In this document: positions 22,801 to 26,316 of the stretch, piece by piece
How positions within the stretch are numbered: the stretch's first letter is position 1
How the letters are laid out: each line of letters opens with the position of its first letter
Source of the DNA: a virus
DNA: 26,316 nt
IMG/VR virus record: IMGVR_UViG_3300040806_000036
Coordinates: 1 to 26,316 of that record
Reading direction: 5' to 3' (one strand)
Position numbers and translations under genes: made by a program
The notes under the pieces: generated by a model
What the model saw: the letters and a program-made list of their open reading frames with translations, nothing else
Told to the model about the DNA's origin: nothing
The model's database searches: none

Positions 22801-23290
22801 ATGTATTAATACCAATACTATGGCTTATTGCTGAATTTAAATCGGATTCAAAATTTTGTGAAGGAAAGTCGCCAGATAATGTTTGACGGACACCATTAAC
22901 ATAGACTCTAAGTCTATCGGTTGAGGTAGCATTTGAAGTGTCAGCTACGCAAACAATATGGTACCAAGCACTTGTATCTCGAAAAAGCATTGCTGTATCA
23001 GCATAAGGATTAGATGCGCTTGTGCCGAAGTTAAGGCGCAAAAAACCGTTAGAATGAATACGAATGCCGCCAAAATTACTTAATTTATTATCACTAAATA
23101 ATACATAGCCTACATCTATATTCCCACGCTTAACCCAACCACTCCAAGTCCACGTCTTACGATTACCTGCGGATGCCGGAGTCCAACTTAGGTATGCACT
23201 ATCGTCATCGTTGAAGCGTAGTGAGCCATCAATGGTAGTGTCGTAGAAGTCACCGCCTGATGCTGCCATTAATTGTGAAGTATCAAACAT
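19841..23290 (-). CDS. Large tail fibre protein: LamG-like, SPRY-like and six repeated beta domains
   Basis: A 1149-residue protein, by far the largest in the window. Residues about 20-215 form a LamG/concanavalin-like domain (YLSWTPAS, WTWSGWVKRG, DRLRVYVNGV, YMAEVNFIDG). Residues about 586-785 form a SPRY-like domain (YWEVYIGS, DADTGKSWFGVNGTW, YNFGQDS, APPSGYLALC). Around it are six copies of a roughly 100-residue beta unit with G-F-x-P-x-x-V/I-x-x-K cores (near 229, 345, 451, 806, 936 and 1044), a DUF7483-like pattern. This layout is familiar from fibre or spike proteins of marine phages and suits carbohydrate binding. It starts on a TAATG overlap. Confidence 0.85.
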   Translation of the reverse strand: MFDTSQLMAASGGDFYDTTIDGSLRFNDDDSAYLSWTPASAGNRKTWTWSGWVKRGNIDVGYVLFSDNKLSNFGGIRIHSNGFLRLNFGTSASNPYADTAMLFRDTSAWYHIVCVADTSNATSTDRLRVYVNGVRQTLSGDFPSQNFESDLNSAISHSIGINTSYPSELLSDGYMAEVNFIDGTALDATSFGEFKSGVWIPKAYEGSYGTNGFYLPFTTGGAPSVTGGNFAQTTYTGTGASQNINVGFKPDLIWTKVTSKSDQHVFTDSVRGVNSQLYLDLAYAAGSGTTVVTSINNDGFTLGSSPAANESGQNYIAMCWSAGGGSGSSNTDGSITSTVQASGGFSVCRYTGNSTNGATFGHGLSSAPKVVLFKSTDDAENWYLSTENVTGTDGGSQRVNGFYSEGTGVMSTTAPDSSVVTLSSHGAINNSGHDMIAYCWADVTGYQKFGTYTGNASSSGPTVTTGFRPSLVITFRMSAGDYTQIHSGALDATNPVEAVFYMDVPNAAGSTSNSAVDFNSDGFQIKAADSGINGSGNTYMYWAFADASVFNPIGGDESGNANHFDVNNLEPTDVVIDSPTNNFCTLNPLSVDWTGGSAGVLKEGNLQTVGTSSAAWKKMSTFTLHGKSYWEVYIGSTNNGPYDYPFALIVSRLRNYYGGFKCGNLAWFEYGSGTYNSVSGGVGSVLQFAYDADTGKSWFGVNGTWIGSGDPAAGTGEQDTVPASDKSEMTPYAMTYGNGDSLIYNFGQDSSFAGNKTAQGNTDDNGYGDFYYAPPSGYLALCTANLPDPVASIDPAKNGSPQDHFNAVLWSGNGSSQSITGVGFQPDFVWIKNRNQAYGYNWNHVLQDVLRGTGNTKIYSNDSGAEGIGGAYGHLSSFDSDGFSLSKTGTGSYDYAQTNASGGSYVGWNWKAGGSGVSNTDGSITSTVSANTDAGFSIATYAGNASGGSTIGHGLGVSPAMVMIKSNSNTTNWMVWHKDLATNYAFEGLNTTGAAAYGGSPSKFVRAVSSTTVMIGNDISVNQSSSYTYVMYAFAEVDSFSKFGVYTGNGSTDNAFVYTGFAPAFVIIKKDGDGNNWLTHDIYRDTTNQNDVVLFPNDSSAEATNTGYGMDMLSNGFKIRASGGEIGSSGGTYIYMAFAENPFKYANAR
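20507..20539 (-). repeat. Second copy of the SNTDGSITSTV linker
   Basis: Codes for residues 918-928 of the large fibre protein, identical at protein level to residues 329-339 (22274-22306) and differing at a few synonymous positions in DNA. It marks the join between two repeated beta units in both halves of the protein. Confidence 0.7.
22274..22306 (-). repeat. First copy of the SNTDGSITSTV linker
   Basis: Codes for residues 329-339 of the large fibre protein. The same eleven residues recur at 918-928 (20507-20539), on the far side of the SPRY-like domain, showing that a pair of beta units was duplicated as a block. Confidence 0.7.
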
Positions 23291-23679
23291 TATGCAAATG
23301 CCAGTTGTGGTGCGCCTAAGATAATACGTCCTGATGCAGCTACGATGTACGGTACTACGTCAGTCGCTGATGCAGTAGATGACAGGGTTAAACCTGCGCC
23401 ACCTGCTGTTTCGTAATCAGTGCTTAATGATACTGTACGACCACCTGTGCCATCTTGGATAAACACAAAGAAGCCTGATTGACCTACTGCTTCGTCTGTT
23501 GGATTGCCTAGCGTTACGTTGCCAGTCAGTGTCCACACGAAGTTCTGGTAAGTATCCATGTCTGGCGTTACTGAGCCTGTGACAGTAGCGTTAGTGTTAG
23601 TAGCACCACGACCTCTTGGAGCCGTTAGCTCACCTGTGGTCAGCGCAATGCCGTCTGTTCCGTCAAATGTAATGCTCAT
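23290..23679 (-). CDS. Tail or fibre-associated protein, 129 aa
   Basis: A 129-residue beta-rich protein. After MSITFDGTDGIALTTGEL it has NFVWTLTGNVTLGNPTDEAV and GQSGFFVFIQDGTGG, a pattern common in marine phage structural proteins that accompany fibres. It starts on a TAATG overlap with the C1q-like gene and its own stop overlaps the ATG of the large fibre gene, so the three are probably made in step. No catalytic motif is visible. Confidence 0.75.
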   Translation of the reverse strand: MSITFDGTDGIALTTGELTAPRGRGATNTNATVTGSVTPDMDTYQNFVWTLTGNVTLGNPTDEAVGQSGFFVFIQDGTGGRTVSLSTDYETAGGAGLTLSSTASATDVVPYIVAASGRIILGAPQLAFA

Positions 23680-24356
23680 TATGCATCTCCTAATTTTATG
23701 AAAACTGCGCCGGTAAATATACTTCCCGTATTACCGATAAAACTAACACCGTCTTGTGAGCCACCGTGAAAACGTACTTTTACATTTGACGTACTAGATA
23801 CGTTAACTATTGTAGTTATTTGTGCGCCTGCCCAGTCATTACCATCTAAACCGCTGTTGCTATTCTCTACCATTTTTGTCCAGCTAGAGCCACCATCAGT
23901 CGTGGCGTAGATACTTCCGTAAGCGTATTCATTGGATGTACCACCTGTGCCTGTTTGGTAAGTTCTAAATGAAAAACTAACTTGCCATATACCAGTAGCA
24001 GGAAACGTAAATATACCTACTGATTCGGTTAAACTAGTGCCTATTTTTCCAAAAGGTGCTGAGCTAAATTCAGTCCAACTAGAGGTTAAAACAGTATCTG
24101 AAGTTATTGTTCCAGTACTTGATGTAATACCCCATGTAGATGCGTAACCTATGCCACCGCCAACACCTGTAAGCGCACTACCATCAATAGCAGGAAGCGT
24201 ACCTGTAAGATTAGCAGCAGGTAGGTCACTAGCATTCGTCAGTAATGAGCCAGTTTCAGCGGGCAACGTCAGCGTCAATGCACTATCAGTCGCAGGTGCT
24301 TCAATGGTGAAGTCAGCAGTGCCAGAGGCGTTTGCTTTGATCTTTACGTTACTCAT
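23679..24356 (-). CDS. Tail fibre protein with C1q-like domain, 225 aa
   Basis: A 225-residue fibre component. The N-terminal segment (MSNVKIKANASGTADFTIEA then LTLTLPAETGSLLTNASDLP) is a widespread phage fibre opening. The C-terminal part (about 95-225: SSWTEFSSAPFGKIG, GIFTFPATGIWQVSFSFR, SNVKVRFHGG) has the strand pattern of C1q/TNF-like jelly-rolls. It is a second such domain in this window besides the 224-aa protein, but sequence similarity between the two is not obvious. It overlaps the stop of the preceding gene by four bases (ATGA). Confidence 0.8.
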   Translation of the reverse strand: MSNVKIKANASGTADFTIEAPATDSALTLTLPAETGSLLTNASDLPAANLTGTLPAIDGSALTGVGGGIGYASTWGITSSTGTITSDTVLTSSWTEFSSAPFGKIGTSLTESVGIFTFPATGIWQVSFSFRTYQTGTGGTSNEYAYGSIYATTDGGSSWTKMVENSNSGLDGNDWAGAQITTIVNVSSTSNVKVRFHGGSQDGVSFIGNTGSIFTGAVFIKLGDA

Positions 24357-25063
24357 GCCGCTTTAGTCCATGTGTTCGTGTTGTTCGTAATAGGTGTCCA
24401 AGTATCGCTTGCTTCAGCAATAGGTGTCCATGTGTCTGTGGCTACTGCAATCGGCTCCCACTTCTCGCGTCCTGCTGCAACAATCGCTGACACGCCAGTG
24501 GTTGATGCTGCATTGACAACGCGCAATCGATTAGGGATTGCTGTGCCTGATGATGTCGCTGTCGCTGTCGCCTGACCAAGCAGCGTAACCTGAGCATTAC
24601 AGGTAGCACTTGATGTCGCAGTGACTGTGAGTGACAGCTCACGGACACGTTCTACGCCAGATGACGTGGTTGCAACTGCACTAACGGTTGCGTCACCTTC
24701 GCGTACCTTCGTGGCAGAACAGCTCGCAGACGATGTCGCCGCAATGATGATCTGCTCAACCCGTACTCGGATATAAACAACCGATACGACTGAATCACCG
24801 GCAGGGGCGCAATCAGACTCTCTAACGCGCTGTGCGCTGATAGTAGCTGAACTGGTTGCAGTTAGGCTGCCAGTGCCATCAATCGCTGTGATGGCTGTTA
24901 CAGAGCCGCTAGAGGCTACTGATGCACTAGCACTCGCATCTTTGACACGAACACCATTAGCTGTGACCGCAGAAGTCGCTGTGACCGCTGCATCAGCCTC
25001 AAATACGCCACCACCGGCTAATGCCGAGAAGGGTGACTGACTGAGTGCTGATATGCCTAGCAT
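24353..25063 (-). CDS. Repeat-rich Ala/Ser/Thr/Val structural protein, 236 aa
   Basis: A 236-residue low-complexity protein. Residues 20-190 repeat short strands such as VTATSSATCNAQ, each followed by R-V-R or K-V-R with E/D, which suggests a beta-solenoid or fibrous array. Residues 198-236 end in four Trp units with Trp at 202, 212, 222 and 232, exactly ten residues apart (WEPIAVATDT, WTPIAEASDT, WTPITNNTNT). I do not recognise the family. It probably belongs to the fibre or tail apparatus by position. The ATG is directly preceded by the stop of the 151-aa gene. Confidence 0.7.
   Translation of the reverse strand: MLGISALSQSPFSALAGGGVFEADAAVTATSAVTANGVRVKDASASASVASSGSVTAITAIDGTGSLTATSSATISAQRVRESDCAPAGDSVVSVVYIRVRVEQIIIAATSSASCSATKVREGDATVSAVATTSSGVERVRELSLTVTATSSATCNAQVTLLGQATATATSSGTAIPNRLRVVNAASTTGVSAIVAAGREKWEPIAVATDTWTPIAEASDTWTPITNNTNTWTKAA
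24356..24460 (-). repeat. Tandem 30-bp in-frame repeat (Trp-x-Pro-Ile units)
   Basis: The 3' end of the 236-aa gene has three full 30-bp units and one partial. On the plus strand TAGGTGTCCA recurs exactly 30 bases apart (24391-24400 and 24421-24430). The close DNA identity suggests recent expansion by slippage or recombination. Confidence 0.8.
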
Positions 25064-25519
25064 TTACACAATCGTCCAAGTTGAACCGGTTGGCACGGTG
25101 ACAGAGCCAGTAGTAATGCTAATTGGACCTGCTGTGACAGCATTGCGACCGGTAGTGATCGTGTAATCTTCAGTGATCGTGGTGTCACTCTCAGCAAAGA
25201 TTGAGCTGCCTGTTACCGCCTTTTCAGCAGCGTAGGTACAGAACACGTCTTTACTACCTGCCGCAAAGTTGACCGCAGAACCTGAGTTTGACGACTCAAG
25301 AATCGTATCTCGGCTTAACGTAGTGCCTGATGCGGTGTAAGTACCAATGCCGACTTCCCAATCACCGGCAGCAGGGTCAGCGATAGCGTAGTAAGTACTA
25401 TTACCATCACCCACCACCGAAAACGACTGAAAACCGTCAGCAGCACCGCCTAGAGTGACAGTGCCAGTGCCGGTTGTCGTTGTGGTTTCTTTAACCCTGT
25501 CACGAATAACAAGTGCCAT
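25064..25519 (-). CDS. Tail or fibre protein of a widespread marine-phage type, 151 aa
   Basis: A 151-residue beta-rich protein. MALVIRDRVKETTTTTGTG is followed by GAADGFQSFSVVGDGNSTYY, AGDWEVGIGTYTASGTTLSR and VNFAAGSKDVFCTYAAEKAV, a pattern I recall from many marine phage structural proteins. The end (PISITTGSVTVPTGSTWTIV) is the usual closing strand of such fibres. The Shine-Dalgarno AGGGG is six bases before the ATG. The role is probably virion attachment or fibre base. Confidence 0.8.
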   Translation of the reverse strand: MALVIRDRVKETTTTTGTGTVTLGGAADGFQSFSVVGDGNSTYYAIADPAAGDWEVGIGTYTASGTTLSRDTILESSNSGSAVNFAAGSKDVFCTYAAEKAVTGSSIFAESDTTITEDYTITTGRNAVTAGPISITTGSVTVPTGSTWTIV

Positions 25520-25531
25520 GACAGACCCCTA

Positions 25532-25921
25532 TTAGTTCAGCGAAATATCAAGATCGCCCGCAGGGATACGGAATACGTCACCAGTTTCAATGGTCTTAGA
25601 TGATGTCAGTGCAGCGTAAGCCATTAGGTTGCCGCCGGTAGACGCATCATAAACACCAACGTGAGTAATAGTGCCAAAGTTAGCTGTAGCGGTTGAATAC
25701 TCAACTGCCGCAGTGTTTGACGCTGTGTTACCCGATACGGTGAATGCAACTGTTTCGCGAGCGTAAGCTGTGCCTGAAGTAGATACCTCAGTTACTGAGC
25801 CGGTTTCGCCATCAGATACCGCAGTTAAAAGTGCTAGATACAGAGTTGATGGTGCAGTGTAAGCATTGCCACCAAAAACGTGATCTAGGATTTCTGTTTC
25901 CAGATAATTAGAGAAAGACAT
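25532..25921 (-). CDS. Conserved phage tail protein, 129 aa
   Basis: A 129-residue protein beginning MSFSNYLETEILDHVFGGNA, followed by TAPSTLYLALLTA, FGTITHVGVYDASTGGNLMA and a final TGDVFRIPAGDLDISLN. This order of motifs marks a very widespread family of small phage tail or virion proteins of unknown detailed function. It starts on a one-base TAATG overlap with the adaptor gene, which supports a head-tail junction or tail role. Confidence 0.82.
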   Translation of the reverse strand: MSFSNYLETEILDHVFGGNAYTAPSTLYLALLTAVSDGETGSVTEVSTSGTAYARETVAFTVSGNTASNTAAVEYSTATANFGTITHVGVYDASTGGNLMAYAALTSSKTIETGDVFRIPAGDLDISLN

Positions 25922-26316
25922 TAGCCCAATCCTCGTACTTTAAGTGTCATGCCAGAGCCGGAGTAACGTGCCTGTTCAGACGCGTTGTTCACATTCTGCA
26001 CTGCGGCAGAATACATTTGCGCCCAAACCGCGACTCTAGCATCCTCGGCTAAGTATGGCGCACTGTGGAGCAAAGCTCCATATAGGTAAGCGTCTGGCGC
26101 ATCAGTCAACAACCAATTGGTTGAGTTAGTCGCCAGATCAGGAATCTTTTGGTAATACAGCAGCTCAAAATCAGTGTCTTCGCTTGGCGTAGGATACAGC
26201 TCAAACTGACCATCAGCGTGGCAGTAGTAATAAGGCAGCCTAGTAGACACATCTTCATTCTTAGCACGAATGTCTGCGATAGCAGCGCGTGATGCCAAAG
26301 TGAGTGCTGATGTGCC
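25921..26316 (-). CDS. Head-to-tail adaptor protein, 3' part, 5' end beyond window
   Basis: The reading frame is open to the right edge; a TTG at 26298 is not a convincing start because the frame continues upstream (GTSALTLASRAA). The visible 131 codons hold FELYPTPSEDTDFELLYYQK, then NSTNWLLTDAPDAYLYGALL and HSAPYLAEDARVAVW, the typical C-terminal part of phage adaptor (gp6/connector-like) proteins that sit below the portal. The conserved LLYY, NWLL and APDAYLYGALL motifs are clear. The true start and the N-terminal half lie outside the window. Confidence 0.85.
   Translation of the reverse strand, partial: GTSALTLASRAAIADIRAKNEDVSTRLPYYYCHADGQFELYPTPSEDTDFELLYYQKIPDLATNSTNWLLTDAPDAYLYGALLHSAPYLAEDARVAVWAQMYSAAVQNVNNASEQARYSGSGMTLKVRGLG

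Noticed and set aside
24356-24460. Thirty-base repeats considered as a CRISPR-like array
   Set aside because: The repeats are directly tandem, in frame and coding, with no unique spacers between them.
1-26316. tRNA, integrase, terminase or anti-CRISPR genes
   Set aside because: I looked for these and saw no supporting motif; almost no non-coding space is available for RNA genes, and the replication and packaging genes must lie outside the window.

Overview
This window is one arm of a tailed double-stranded DNA phage genome, or of a prophage or assembled viral contig. The virion looks short-tailed (podovirus-like) and the host is probably an aquatic Gram-negative bacterium. All recognisable genes lie on the minus strand and are read from right to left. 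The phage assignment rests on a P22-type portal, an acidic scaffolding protein, a SU10-like (DUF5309) major capsid protein, a head-to-tail adaptor fragment, a nozzle/stabilisation-like protein and large internal virion-like proteins. I see no tape-measure or sheath gene. Tail-fibre modules of a kind familiar from marine phages, together with lipoprotein and Sec signals, point to a Gram-negative host. No terminase, polymerase, integrase, tRNA or CRISPR is visible. The window is cut at both ends: the adaptor gene runs off the right edge, and a new gene (beginning MSNLYK) has only its first six codons inside the left edge.

Layout in order of transcription. (1) 26316-19286: adaptor fragment, then a run of small beta-rich tail or fibre proteins, a 1149-residue LamG/SPRY multidomain fibre protein and a small fibre-associated protein. 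(2) 19286-15403: a repeat fibre protein, a Gly-rich receptor-binding-like protein with three exact 14-residue Trp repeats, the 502-residue nozzle-like protein, a C1q-like protein and a GNAT-like protein. (3) 15401-10113: five Gln/Ala/Gly-rich proteins likely to be internal virion or ejection proteins, one ending in a peptidase S74 chaperone domain. (4) 10116-5797: portal, a small protein, scaffold and major capsid protein, followed by a UUCG-loop rho-independent terminator. (5) 5734-854: an unusual lysis and export block. It holds several small membrane proteins (holin candidates), four or five exported proteins including a possible pilin-like and chaperone-like pair, and an M15 peptidase that reads as an outer-membrane lipoprotein once its GTG start is corrected. 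(6) 873-163: four very small Lys-rich proteins, three joined by nearly identical stop-start junctions. (7) 131-1: a strong terminator, then a sigma70-type promoter (TTGCAT, 17 bp, TATATT), a Shine-Dalgarno site and the start of the next transcription unit.

Genes are packed with almost no spacing and are joined mainly by one-base TAATG/TGATG or four-base ATGA/TTGA overlaps, so translational coupling is likely throughout. Four starts are non-ATG: GTG for the scaffold and the M15 lipoprotein, TTG for the 78-residue and 224-residue proteins. The features most worth pursuing are the tethered endolysin with its cluster of exported proteins, the S74 domain on an internal-virion-type protein, the gene order with fibre and internal genes ahead of portal and capsid, and the compact terminator-promoter switch at the left edge. 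Family names come from recognising motifs by eye; no database search was run.
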